Made by a program: the position numbers and the translations under genes
Part shown: piece after piece, positions 53,485 to 62,731 of the stretch
Layout: each line of letters starts with the position of its first letter
How positions within the stretch are numbered: the stretch's first letter is position 1
The notes under the pieces: model-generated
Told to the model about the DNA's origin: nothing
The model's input: the letters and a program-made list of their open reading frames with translations, nothing else
The model's database searches: none
Origin: an uncultured Bacteroidia bacterium
GTDB taxonomy: Bacteria; Bacteroidota; Bacteroidia; Bacteroidales; Prolixibacteraceae
Reading direction: 5' to 3'
Assembly: GCA_903918045.1 (NCBI GenBank)
Contig: CAIXCY010000016.1
Location: 1-64,000, forward strand
DNA: 64,000 bases

Positions 53485-54465
53485 ATGGTACAACAGGAAG
53501 AGAAGAAGTTGCCAATGAGCAGAATTGCCTCCCTCGATCAATTCAGGGGATTTGCAATCTTTGGAATGATCGCAGTCAATTACCTTGGCCACTTTGAGGC
53601 TATTCCCGGCACTTTTAAACATCCGGACTACGGAATGACATTTGCCAATACAATCGCGCCATTCTTCCTTTTTGTTGTAGGGATGGGTTTCAGGATCTCC
53701 TTGATAAACAATATCGGCAAATCCGGAAGGCCAAGAAGCTTCCGGAAGGCTATAATCCGCTACTTAACGCTGATTCTAATCGGAATAGTTATTTACGGGC
53801 CCGATCCTAAACTGGGTATGTGGGATGCCCTTGTTGACATCGGTTTTGCGGGTTTAATCACACTCCCTTTTATCCTTTCATGCAGATGGATCAGAATTAC
53901 AATGGCATTGATTCTGCCGCTTATATACCAATATCTGTTTACATTCACACGTTATGGAGAATGGACGATGAATCACAGCATTGACGGTGGGCCATTAGGC
54001 GTACTGAGCTGGGCTTCAATTCTCATATTTGGAACATTGCTAATGGACGATTTAATAAACTTAAACCATAGCAAATTTATCCGACGTTCCCTTACCTATG
54101 GTGTGATCCTTGTGGCTGCCGGACTGGGTTTATCTTATTTGGAACCCTCCCCGTTGTGGGAATTTTCGCAACGCAGTATGACGATGGCCTATCCCCTCTT
54201 TGCTACAGGCTTATGTTATTTCGTATACGTATTCTTCTTTTGGCTCTCAGACCTGAAAAAGATTGAGATTCCACATCTTTCTGTTTTAGGGATTAATTCC
54301 CTTGTCCTTTATTTAGTCCAAAATGTAATCATTGAGTTACGGGGTAACTTATTGGATCGTAAAGCTCCACTTTGGCAGGCCCTGGGCGGAGGATTAACAG
54401 TATACCTTATTTGTTATTTTGTTGCACGTTATCTGGCCCGCAAGAAAATAATCATAAAAATCTGA
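53485..54465 (+). CDS. Multi-span membrane protein of the DUF5009/heparan-acetyltransferase-like family
   Basis: 326 aa with about nine membrane helices. The N-terminal block SRIASLDQFRGFAIFGMIAVNYLGHF and the following FANTIAPFFLFVVGMGFR are characteristic of the YeiB/HGSNAT-like acyltransferase family (COG4299 type). Those proteins transfer acetyl groups from cytoplasmic acetyl-CoA to sugars on the outside. The annotated start at 53485 adds 10 polar residues (MVQQEEKKLP) before Met11, so 53515 is an alternative start. It lies in the operon between the ceramidase-like gene and the tandem glycosidase-like genes; acetylation of the released sugar would be consistent. Confidence 0.82.
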   Translation: MVQQEEKKLPMSRIASLDQFRGFAIFGMIAVNYLGHFEAIPGTFKHPDYGMTFANTIAPFFLFVVGMGFRISLINNIGKSGRPRSFRKAIIRYLTLILIGIVIYGPDPKLGMWDALVDIGFAGLITLPFILSCRWIRITMALILPLIYQYLFTFTRYGEWTMNHSIDGGPLGVLSWASILIFGTLLMDDLINLNHSKFIRRSLTYGVILVAAGLGLSYLEPSPLWEFSQRSMTMAYPLFATGLCYFVYVFFFWLSDLKKIEIPHLSVLGINSLVLYLVQNVIIELRGNLLDRKAPLWQALGGGLTVYLICYFVARYLARKKIIIKI

Positions 54466-54553
54466 CAAGCAATTTAGATCAACCTTTCAAACTAAATAAC
54501 ACGGAGCTAATCTTTAAAACCAGATGAAAACAAAATCTTTTAAAAAAATAAAG

Positions 54554-56896
54554 ATGAAAAAACAATATTTTGCATTCCTCTCTCTCCTGACCATGCTTCT
54601 CCTGTTTCTCCCGGCTATAATATCCGCCCAGCGTTTGGATTTAGGCAAAGCATTTATTTTATCTGATGCGAATAGTGATAATACACGTAGATATACTGCT
54701 ATTCGCACATTGCAGGAAGAGGTTGCCAAACGTACCTCCATAAACCTGAATGCTTTTTCGCGTTGGAAAAATGGAACAGCTATTGTTTTAATTACCAATT
54801 CAGAAGCTGAGATTAACGGAGTATCAGTTCCAAAGCGGACAGGTTCGGATTTACCTGAATTAAAGAAAGAGGGGTATCGGATTGTTTGTGATAAGCACAA
54901 TGGCAAAGATGTAGTCTGGATTATTGGGGCAGATGAGCGTGGAATACTTTTTGGAATCGGAAAACTGCTTCGAACGGCCAATTTGACCAAAAATAAAATT
55001 TGCCTTGACGAGCATTTAGAGTTCGCCAGCGCACCTATGCAATCAATCCGTGGGCATCAGTTAGGGTATCGGAATCATGCCAATTCATACGATGCGTGGG
55101 ATGTGGGAAAATATGAGCAATATATCCGCGACCTGGTGATTTTCGGAACCAATGCGATTGAGACGATACCTCTTGGAGACCGGGATGACAGTGTGCTGTT
55201 TCCTATACCACCGGAAGAGATGAACATCCATATCAGTGAATTATGTGCATTGTATGGTATTGACTACTGGATCTGGACGCCTGTTTCCTGTGACTTGTCG
55301 GATTTGGTAAAAAGGGAAGCTGAATTGGAGCGGGCAGAGGCGTTTTATAAAAAATGTCCCAAACTTGACAATGTATTTTTTCCGGGAGGCGATCCAGGTG
55401 AAAACCATCCCAAAGATGTGCTTCCATTTCTCAGGGAGTTAAATGACCGGTTGCAGAAATATCATCCGGGTGCAGGAATATGGATTTCACTCCAGGGGTT
55501 CAACGCAGAAAAAATCGATTATTTCTATACCTACCTTGAAAAAAATAGCCCGGACTGGCTCCGTGGAGTTGTGACTGGACCTGGAAGTCCGCCAATGGCC
55601 GAAACGCGATTCAGGCTTCCGAAGAAATATATGCACCGCAATTATCCCGATATTACCCATAATGTAAGATGTGATTACCCGGTTCAGAACTGGGATCAGG
55701 CTTATTCACTAACGATTGGAAGAGAGGGGTGCAACCCCAGGCCAAACTTCTTTTCAAAGGTTCTGGGAGTCGCAGCTCCGCTCACCGATGGCTTTGTTTC
55801 TTATTCAGACGGATGCCACGATGATGTAAATAAAGTGATCTGGAGCATGAAAAGCTGGGATAACGAGTTGGAACCAAATGAGATTCTAAATGATTATTGC
55901 CGCTATTTTTTCGGTGCAAACCTGGCAAAAAAAGGTGCCGATGGAATTAATGCCCTCGAGAACGATTGGGTTGGCCCTATAAAATCAAACGGAGGGATAG
56001 AAACTACCTTTGAATTCTGGAAAAACCTAGAGAAAGAGAATCCTGCTCTTTTAGGAAACTGGCGCTGGAAATTGCTGGTGTTTCGCTCTTATTACGACAC
56101 CTATCAACACCGGAGAACGATTTATGAACAAAAATTTGAAAAAGAGGCGAATAAAATTCTGTCAACAGCCAAAGAGACAGGTTCAGAAAGAGCCATGAAC
56201 CAGGCATTGGAGATGGTTAACCGTGCAGACATAAAACCGGAGAACGAGGGAATGCACCAGGTAATTGTCAAATACTGCGATGACTTGTTTCATCTGATTG
56301 GGCTACAGACTGATGTCGAACACTATCACGCGGCCAACTCCCAGCGAGGTTGCATTTTACAGTTTGTTAATTATCCACTCAACAACCGCTGGTGGCTAAC
56401 AGATGAATTCAGGAAGATTTCAGCAATGGATAGTGAACAAAAAAAGCTAGACAGGCTTGAGGTGATACGCAAGTGGGAGAATCCAGGCGCTGGGAGCTAC
56501 TACGATAACATATCCAATATTGAAAAAAGTCCCCATGTTCTTACATCATCCTATGACGGAACTGATGTAGCCTGGTGGAACGGTGGAAACAGCCGTGAAC
56601 GGCTCTCTTCACAGCTGTTTCAGATTGACCCCGTTCTCGAATACAGCAATCTTGATTTTAACGGCAAATATCTCCTTCGCGTTTCTGGTTACGGGGATGC
56701 GTTAATCAGAGTTGATGGGGAACGGCTGGAACCAACGCTCTATAACAAAGGGATCGGGGAGTTCAAGGAGTTTGTGGTCCCAAAACCATTAACCCAGGAT
56801 GGTAAAATAAGGGTCACCTTTGACCGTCCCGAAGAATCACAGATACGCTGGACTAAATATTCCCATATTTCGGAAGTTTGGCTTATAAAACAATAA
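54554..56896 (+). CDS. Secreted glycoside-hydrolase-like protein with GH20-type N-domain (first of tandem pair)
   Basis: 780 aa from the preferred ATG at 54554 (the ORF extends to 54524, adding MKTKSFKKIK, but the signal peptide MKKQYFAFLSLLTMLLLFLPAIISAQ fits the later start). Residues 25-140 resemble the small alpha/beta domain that precedes GH20 and alpha-glucuronidase catalytic barrels (IRTLQEEVAKRT, VVWIIGADERGILFGIGKLLRT). The barrel begins at SIRGHQLGYRNHANSYDAW and includes VFFPGGDPGENHP and GIWISLQGF. A C-terminal domain (DVAWWNGGNSRERLSSQL) may bind carbohydrate. The family is not certain. Highly similar to the next product, so the pair arose by tandem duplication. Periplasmic. Confidence 0.75.
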   Translation: MKKQYFAFLSLLTMLLLFLPAIISAQRLDLGKAFILSDANSDNTRRYTAIRTLQEEVAKRTSINLNAFSRWKNGTAIVLITNSEAEINGVSVPKRTGSDLPELKKEGYRIVCDKHNGKDVVWIIGADERGILFGIGKLLRTANLTKNKICLDEHLEFASAPMQSIRGHQLGYRNHANSYDAWDVGKYEQYIRDLVIFGTNAIETIPLGDRDDSVLFPIPPEEMNIHISELCALYGIDYWIWTPVSCDLSDLVKREAELERAEAFYKKCPKLDNVFFPGGDPGENHPKDVLPFLRELNDRLQKYHPGAGIWISLQGFNAEKIDYFYTYLEKNSPDWLRGVVTGPGSPPMAETRFRLPKKYMHRNYPDITHNVRCDYPVQNWDQAYSLTIGREGCNPRPNFFSKVLGVAAPLTDGFVSYSDGCHDDVNKVIWSMKSWDNELEPNEILNDYCRYFFGANLAKKGADGINALENDWVGPIKSNGGIETTFEFWKNLEKENPALLGNWRWKLLVFRSYYDTYQHRRTIYEQKFEKEANKILSTAKETGSERAMNQALEMVNRADIKPENEGMHQVIVKYCDDLFHLIGLQTDVEHYHAANSQRGCILQFVNYPLNNRWWLTDEFRKISAMDSEQKKLDRLEVIRKWENPGAGSYYDNISNIEKSPHVLTSSYDGTDVAWWNGGNSRERLSSQLFQIDPVLEYSNLDFNGKYLLRVSGYGDALIRVDGERLEPTLYNKGIGEFKEFVVPKPLTQDGKIRVTFDRPEESQIRWTKYSHISEVWLIKQ

Positions 56897-56922
56897 AACA
56901 ACCAATATAAAAAACAATAAAA

Positions 56923-59265
56923 ATGAAGATTCAACCGCATTTCATCCGAACAGGTTTCATCGCCTTCTTTCTGCTTTTCACAGGAGGTTTGTCAGCTCAG
57001 GAGGTTAACTTAAGCAAAGCTTCGATCATTGCCACCAAATCTATTCAATCTCCGTTAAGGGAAACGGTAATTCGTATCTTACAGGAGGAGGTCTTGAAGC
57101 GAACAACAATAAGCCTTACAGAGGTCTCAAAATCAGATAATTCATCTCTTATTGTGCTTGCTTCGTTAACGGACACGGTAATTGATGGCCTGAGAGTTCC
57201 AAAGCGGCAGGGTGACAATCTTCCTGAGGCAAAGGGTGAAGGGTTTCGGATAGTGGTTGAAAAAACAGGGAATCATGAGATCCTCTGGCTCATTGGGAAA
57301 GATGGACGGGGAGTGCTGTTTGCGACAGGGCAATTCCTGAGAACAGCAGAACTATCCAAAAATAAAATTCAATTCAATAAGTCCAATGAAATCGCCACCT
57401 CCCCCGCTTATCCGATACGGGGACATCAGATTGGTTACCGTAATACGGCAAATTCATGGGATGCCTGGAACCCGGCACAGTTTGAAACCTACTTCCGTGA
57501 ACTTGCCTTATTCGGAGCAAACAGTATCGAAAACATTCCGTTTCATGATGGTCCGTTGGGTCCAAACATGAAATTTCCGCGCGATTTTATGAATAAGAAA
57601 ATGTCGGAAATCTGTAATAATTATGGACTTGATTACTGGGTCTGGACACCCGCAGATGTAGACCTGGCTGATCCCGCAATATTCAAAGCTGAGGTTGAAA
57701 AACATGGCGAGTTTTATAAAAGTTGTCCGCGACTTGATGGCGTATTTTTCCCCGGTGGCGATCCCGGAAGCAATCACCCGAAATATGTTATGCCATTCTT
57801 AAAGGAGGTTGCCGACGCGCTTCACAAATATCACCCAAAAGCGGGGATGTGGATTTCACTTCAGGGATTCAGTGATGAGCAGGTAGACTATTTTTATGAT
57901 TACCTTGATAAGAACAACCCAGACTGGCTTGAAGGTGTAGCCACAGGCCCAAGCAGTCCCGACCTGGCAGCCACACGTTTCCGGTTACCAAAAAAATACA
58001 AGCACCGTCATTATCCGGATCTGACCCATACGATTCGTTGCCAATATCCAACCGAGAACTGGGATCAGGCGTTTGCTTTGACAGAAGGTCGGGAGATTTG
58101 CAATCCTCAACCCTTCTATTATGCCAAAATTCACAACCGTTATGCCCCCCTAACCGATGGGTTTCTCTCCTATTCAGACGGGGTTCATGATGATGTAAAT
58201 AAGGCAACATGGAGTCAGATGGCGTGGAATCCGGAGAAGGATGTTCGACAGGTAATGGTCGAGTATTCAAGGTTCTTTTTCGGATCATCCGTTGCGGAAT
58301 CAGGCGCAGACGGAATTCTTGCACTCGAACGCAACTGGGTAGGTCCCGTGGAAGAAAACGGCGGTATCGAGACAACCTTTGCCTTCTGGCAAAACCTGGA
58401 AGCCAAACATCCTGAATTAAAAGGAAACTGGCGCTGGCAGCAGCTTGTGATGCGCTCCTATTATGATACCTATGTTAAACGGAGAAAAGCTTATGAACAG
58501 AATCTTGAAAAAGAGGCCAACCAGATTCTGGGTCAGGCAGCTAAAACAGGTTCAGATAAAGCCATGAAAGATGCTCTAATTCTGGTTAATAAAGCAGACA
58601 ATGAACCAGTGTATCCCGAATTAAGAAACAAAATTGTCGGTTATTGCGAGGCACTGTTCCAATCGATCGGAATGCAAACGAGCGTAAAAAAATATAACGC
58701 CAGCGGCGAAGAGCGGGGTGCTATTCTCGACTTTCTGGATTATCCCCTGAATAACAGATGGTGGCTGACCGACGAATTCGCCAAAATCGGTAAAATGTCA
58801 ACAGAGAAAGAAAAACTTGAGAGGCTGGAAATTATCCGTACATGGGAAAATCCGGGTCCGGGAAGCTATTATGACAACATTTCAAATATTTCAAAAGGGC
58901 CTCACGTAAAGACCACCACTGAAGATGCCACCGATTTTGTCTGGTGGGATGATGGAATGAGCCGCAAACGGCTCTCGACCCAGCTCTATCAAAACTTTCC
59001 ACGACTCGTATATACAGACCTTGATCCTAACGGTCATTATACGATACGGATTGCAGGTTACGGCGATGCCTTGTTAAGAGCTGACGGAGAACGGATTGCA
59101 CCAACTGTTTATAACAAGGGATTAGAAGAGTTTAAGGAGTTTCAGCTCTCACCAAAATATGTAAGTGATGGAAAACTCGAAATCACGTTCGATGTACCTG
59201 AAGAATCTAAACTCAACTGGCGGTCACAATCGAAAGTCAGCGATATCTGGTTACTGAAAAGATAA
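56923..59265 (+). CDS. Secreted glycoside-hydrolase-like protein with GH20-type N-domain (second of tandem pair)
   Basis: 780 aa, collinear with the preceding product over its whole length. It has a signal peptide (FIAFFLLFTGGLSAQ), the N-domain with LWLIGKDGRGVLFATGQFLRT, and the barrel start PIRGHQIGYRNTANSWDAWNP. Shared blocks are VFFPGGDPGSNHPKYVMPFL, GMWISLQGF, FRLPKKYKHRHYPD, LSYSDGVHDDVNK and the C-terminal FVWWDDGMSRKRLSTQL. Differences are spread along the chain (for example PLGDRDDSVLF against PFHDGPLGPNM), which may reflect a shift in substrate. The gene ends the main operon and is followed after 13 bp by a strong hairpin. Confidence 0.76.
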   Translation: MKIQPHFIRTGFIAFFLLFTGGLSAQEVNLSKASIIATKSIQSPLRETVIRILQEEVLKRTTISLTEVSKSDNSSLIVLASLTDTVIDGLRVPKRQGDNLPEAKGEGFRIVVEKTGNHEILWLIGKDGRGVLFATGQFLRTAELSKNKIQFNKSNEIATSPAYPIRGHQIGYRNTANSWDAWNPAQFETYFRELALFGANSIENIPFHDGPLGPNMKFPRDFMNKKMSEICNNYGLDYWVWTPADVDLADPAIFKAEVEKHGEFYKSCPRLDGVFFPGGDPGSNHPKYVMPFLKEVADALHKYHPKAGMWISLQGFSDEQVDYFYDYLDKNNPDWLEGVATGPSSPDLAATRFRLPKKYKHRHYPDLTHTIRCQYPTENWDQAFALTEGREICNPQPFYYAKIHNRYAPLTDGFLSYSDGVHDDVNKATWSQMAWNPEKDVRQVMVEYSRFFFGSSVAESGADGILALERNWVGPVEENGGIETTFAFWQNLEAKHPELKGNWRWQQLVMRSYYDTYVKRRKAYEQNLEKEANQILGQAAKTGSDKAMKDALILVNKADNEPVYPELRNKIVGYCEALFQSIGMQTSVKKYNASGEERGAILDFLDYPLNNRWWLTDEFAKIGKMSTEKEKLERLEIIRTWENPGPGSYYDNISNISKGPHVKTTTEDATDFVWWDDGMSRKRLSTQLYQNFPRLVYTDLDPNGHYTIRIAGYGDALLRADGERIAPTVYNKGLEEFKEFQLSPKYVSDGKLEITFDVPEESKLNWRSQSKVSDIWLLKR

Positions 59266-59278
59266 CACCGATCATCCC

Positions 59279-59311
59279 AACCCTGACAGCGATTTGATTC
59301 CTGTCAGGGTT
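59279..59311 (+). terminator. Hairpin terminator after the tandem glycosidase-like genes
   Basis: A perfect 11-bp stem (AACCCTGACAG / CTGTCAGGGTT) with an 11-nt loop, 13 bp after the stop codon. The downstream sequence is AT-rich (ATAAATCG) without a long T-run. It probably ends the main plus-strand transcript or reduces expression of the last two genes. Confidence 0.7.
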
Positions 59312-59434
59312 ATAAATCGTAAGATGAAAGATCTCTGCCCCTTATCTGGCATTGTCGCTGTTCCAAATAATCCGTTTAAAACAGATAAAACGATGAACGG
59401 TTAACTGGGATTGAAAACGAAATAAGGGCGCATA

Positions 59435-60544
59435 ATGATAAGCCCCATTGATTTAGGACCAAATATGAAACAATTAATCAGCTATATTGCCCCGGGAGCA
59501 CCTGCCACACGTCGTCCTGAAACGGCTGAATTGCCCTTTCTCAGACCCGAGATCGGGTTTACTCCCCGATGGTACGCAAAATCGCTGGGCATTGACTTTG
59601 GAGAAAAATGGCACATTGATCCTTCTTACCGACACCAGACGCGGATTGAAATGAGACTGGAACTTGACAAACGATTTCCAGGAACCCAGATCGGGAGAAA
59701 TAGAGAAAATACATCAGACACACTTACAGGCACTTATGGCGCTTCAGCTATAGCAGCAATTTATGGTGTTCCAATCAGATATGATCGTGAACAATGGCCC
59801 TCCTCTGAACATCACTATTTCTCAGAAGAGGAAATTGATAATCTAACACCACCGGATCTGGACCAGAATCCGTTTTTTCAAGCTTTGATGGACCAGGTTG
59901 ACTGGATTGGAGAAAATGAAGGAAAGATTAATGGATTTATGAACTGGCAGGGTGTTTTGAATAATGCACAACGACTTCGGGGACAGGATATCTTCATGGA
60001 TATGTTTTTGGCACCCGAAAGAACGATTCATCTTCTTGACTGTGTGTGCACAACGATGATTGATGCAGCAAAAAGACTCCATCAAAGACAGCAAAAATAT
60101 GGAGAGAATCCTTCGTTTTTTACAGTCAGCAACTGTCTTGTCAATATGATTGATCCTGATCTCTATGAGCAATTCATCTTACCCTTTGACCAGAGAATTG
60201 CAGAAGCTTTCGATATGATCGGGATTCACAACTGTGCATGGAGTGCAACCCCCTATCTTGACCAATATGCGAGGATTCCGGGGGTGGCTTACATCGATAT
60301 GGGTAAAGATTCAGACTTGCCAAGGGCAAGGGAGCTTTTCCCTGAAACCAGACGTGCAATAATGTATACTCCTATGGAGCTTGCAAATAAACCACTCAAT
60401 GAAATAAGAGGAGATCTGGAACGAATCGCTTTTGAATATGGCCCCTGCGACATTGTTGCGGCCGATATTGAAGAGGGAACACCGGATAGCAAAGTAAAGG
60501 ATTTCATTGAAATATGTAATTTCATATCCAAAGTACATCAATAA
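59435..60544 (+). CDS. Uroporphyrinogen-decarboxylase-family protein (methyltransferase-like)
   Basis: 369 aa, cytoplasmic, no signal peptide. The sequence follows the URO-D fold shared by HemE and by the MtaA/CmuA corrinoid methyltransferases: LPFLRPEIGFTPRWYAKSLGI near the start, QHHYFSEEEID-like region, WSATPYLDQYARIPGVAYIDMG and ARELFPETRRAIMYTPM toward the C-terminus. The N-terminal HemE signature is absent, so a haem-pathway role is unlikely. Relatives in sugar loci suggest O-demethylation or methyl transfer on a methylated sugar or aromatic, but no corrinoid protein is encoded nearby. Met11 (59465) is an alternative start. Confidence 0.75.
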   Translation: MISPIDLGPNMKQLISYIAPGAPATRRPETAELPFLRPEIGFTPRWYAKSLGIDFGEKWHIDPSYRHQTRIEMRLELDKRFPGTQIGRNRENTSDTLTGTYGASAIAAIYGVPIRYDREQWPSSEHHYFSEEEIDNLTPPDLDQNPFFQALMDQVDWIGENEGKINGFMNWQGVLNNAQRLRGQDIFMDMFLAPERTIHLLDCVCTTMIDAAKRLHQRQQKYGENPSFFTVSNCLVNMIDPDLYEQFILPFDQRIAEAFDMIGIHNCAWSATPYLDQYARIPGVAYIDMGKDSDLPRARELFPETRRAIMYTPMELANKPLNEIRGDLERIAFEYGPCDIVAADIEEGTPDSKVKDFIEICNFISKVHQ

Positions 60545-60577
60545 AACAGTTTTTTAAATACAAAATGAAAGTTAATT

Positions 60578-62728
60578 ATGGAACGAATAAAGTTAATTTT
60601 ACCCGTTTTGATCTTAATCACCTGGGTAATTCCCTCCTTTGGACAAACAATTTCCGGCATAAAATGCGGCAACTACCTTCAGGAGATAAAAACTGAAATC
60701 AAACTTCCAACGCAAGCACAGACACCTGTTGTGAAATTATTTGGTGGCAGGGATCAAATTATTGCAGTAACCTCCAATGGCGTTTTCCGGAACATCCATG
60801 GACAATGGAGCGGAGAAACCTTTGGCTCAGGATGGCGTGCTGCCACGATTGATCCTAAAAATAAAGTCTGGCTTGCCTCCGCAAATTCCATTCAACAGGA
60901 GGGGGAACTTAAAAAACTTGACTTGCCGGAATATGCAAAAAACGACACCATCCTCTGCCTGTTGTGGGAAAATGAAAAATTGCTTCAGGTGGGAACGACG
61001 AAAGGGTTGCTGACCTACGATGGAAACTGGACGACAAACCCGGTTTCAGCAGGCAAACGGGTAAATTCGTTGCTCAAAGATTCGAAAGAAGATCTTTGGG
61101 TGGCAACCAATGGCGGATTATTACGAAGGATGAACAGCAAATGGGTTAATCTCGACGATGAGATGATGGCCTACGGACTGAAACGCACCTATTTTGCACT
61201 CGAAAGCGGTAAAACAAAGGCCGATGTTTTATTTGGTGGTCTATTCTCTGTTGGATGTATTGCAGGAGATGGTAATCATTGGCTCTTAAGGGGATCGGAT
61301 GGGTTACCTTATAGTCCTGTAAAGATTATTAAGATGTCAAAAGGTGCGATGTGGCTGGGAACCGACCGGGGTGCAATAAAAAAAGATGGAGGTTGGCATT
61401 ATTACAACGGAAAACGGTGGTTGTCTGACAATAAGATCAACGACCTTTTGCCGGTTGATGATCATACAACCTGGTTCGCCACCCCAAAGGGGATAAGCCA
61501 GATCCAGCAGGTTAAGATGACCCTTGCCCAAAAAGCGGTAACTTTCGAGGAGCGGATTAAATTGCGGCACGACCGGTACGGCCTGGTGAGTGATGTCAGC
61601 CTGACTCGTCAGGGAGATCTCTCCACAAGCAAACAGAGCACAAATGATAATGACGGTCTTTGGACATCTATCTATCTCGCGGCCGAATGTTACCGGTATG
61701 CGGTAACCAAAGACCCTGAGGCGAAGAAAAATGCGTTAAAAGCCTATGAAGCAATGGAGCGGCTCGAAACGATTACCAGTATCCCAGGGTTTCCTGCCCG
61801 CTCACTTGTAGCTGCCGATGAAAGTACCGGACAGGGTGGGGAATGGCACCTGACAGCGGATAAGAAATGGAAATGGAAAGGAGATACCAGTTCGGATGAG
61901 ATTGTTGGTCATATGTTTGCCTTTCCCCTCTTTTACGACCTGGTAGCTGAGGGGGAGATGAAGGACCGTGTTAAAAACCTCGTTCACCGGATCATGACTC
62001 ATATTGTCGACCATAATTTCCAGCTTGTTGATCTTGATGGAATCGCAACCCGTTGGGCAGTTTGGACACCCGATTCAATCAACTTTTCAAATAACTGGTG
62101 GTATGAGCGCGGGATCAATTCGATGCAGATACTCGCTTTTCTGAAGGCTGGTTTTCATGTCACCGGTGATCAGAAATTTGAAAAAGCCTATCAAACCTTA
62201 ACCCAAAAACACCACTATGCCGAAAATATGGTTCAGCAGAAGATGTATGGACCATTCGATATCAACCACTCGGATGACGAGCTTGCCTTTCTCCCTAATT
62301 ACACCCTGATGCGGTATGCCAATGATCCTAAACTTCTTCCGATGTATATCAAAAGTACGCAGCGGAGCTGGAAGGTGGAACAACCCGACCGGATTCCGCT
62401 GTGGAATATTATTTCAAGCAATGCCCTGAAAAAAGATTGCGACCTGAAAATCGCACTGGAAGAGCTTCAGCAAATCCCAATGGATCTGATCACCTGGAAG
62501 ATGGAAAACAGTCACCGATGGGATTTACCCCAGGACCAAATGTCTGACCGTTTCGGAAAGGCACAGGCGATCCGCCCTATTCCAACGCCGGAAAGGGGAA
62601 TCTCGAAATGGAACAGCAATACCTATATCTATGACTCAGGCTCTGACGGGTACGGAGAGGATGACGGCGCATTCTTTTTACTCCCCTACTGGATGGGGAG
62701 ATATCATGGCTACTTTATTGAAAAATAA
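60578..62728 (+). CDS. Secreted protein: regulator-type propeller fused to an alpha-toroid-like domain
   Basis: 716 aa with a signal peptide (LILPVLILITWVIPSFGQ). Residues 40-330 contain propeller repeats of the two-component-regulator type (KVWLASANSIQ, DLWVATNGGLLRR, AMWLGTDRGAIKK, TTWFATPKGISQI), normally the sensor of histidine kinases. The C-terminal 370 residues are helical with a trend typical of alpha/alpha barrels (NDGLWTSIYLAAECYRYAV, ALKAYEAMERLETI, NNWWYERGINSMQILAF), as in many glycosidases and lyases. There is no membrane span and no kinase. It may be a carbohydrate-active enzyme or a sugar-sensing secreted protein. Convergent with the symporter, 3 bp apart. Confidence 0.7.
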   Translation: MERIKLILPVLILITWVIPSFGQTISGIKCGNYLQEIKTEIKLPTQAQTPVVKLFGGRDQIIAVTSNGVFRNIHGQWSGETFGSGWRAATIDPKNKVWLASANSIQQEGELKKLDLPEYAKNDTILCLLWENEKLLQVGTTKGLLTYDGNWTTNPVSAGKRVNSLLKDSKEDLWVATNGGLLRRMNSKWVNLDDEMMAYGLKRTYFALESGKTKADVLFGGLFSVGCIAGDGNHWLLRGSDGLPYSPVKIIKMSKGAMWLGTDRGAIKKDGGWHYYNGKRWLSDNKINDLLPVDDHTTWFATPKGISQIQQVKMTLAQKAVTFEERIKLRHDRYGLVSDVSLTRQGDLSTSKQSTNDNDGLWTSIYLAAECYRYAVTKDPEAKKNALKAYEAMERLETITSIPGFPARSLVAADESTGQGGEWHLTADKKWKWKGDTSSDEIVGHMFAFPLFYDLVAEGEMKDRVKNLVHRIMTHIVDHNFQLVDLDGIATRWAVWTPDSINFSNNWWYERGINSMQILAFLKAGFHVTGDQKFEKAYQTLTQKHHYAENMVQQKMYGPFDINHSDDELAFLPNYTLMRYANDPKLLPMYIKSTQRSWKVEQPDRIPLWNIISSNALKKDCDLKIALEELQQIPMDLITWKMENSHRWDLPQDQMSDRFGKAQAIRPIPTPERGISKWNSNTYIYDSGSDGYGEDDGAFFLLPYWMGRYHGYFIEK

Positions 62729-62731
62729 CGA

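Noticed and set aside
54514-54990. 158-aa antisense ORF
   Set aside because: Lies opposite the signal peptide and N-domain of a well-supported secreted protein; no independent support.
57869-58375. 168-aa antisense ORF
   Set aside because: Opposite the conserved glycosidase-like gene; Arg/Pro/Ser-rich composition typical of an antisense shadow.
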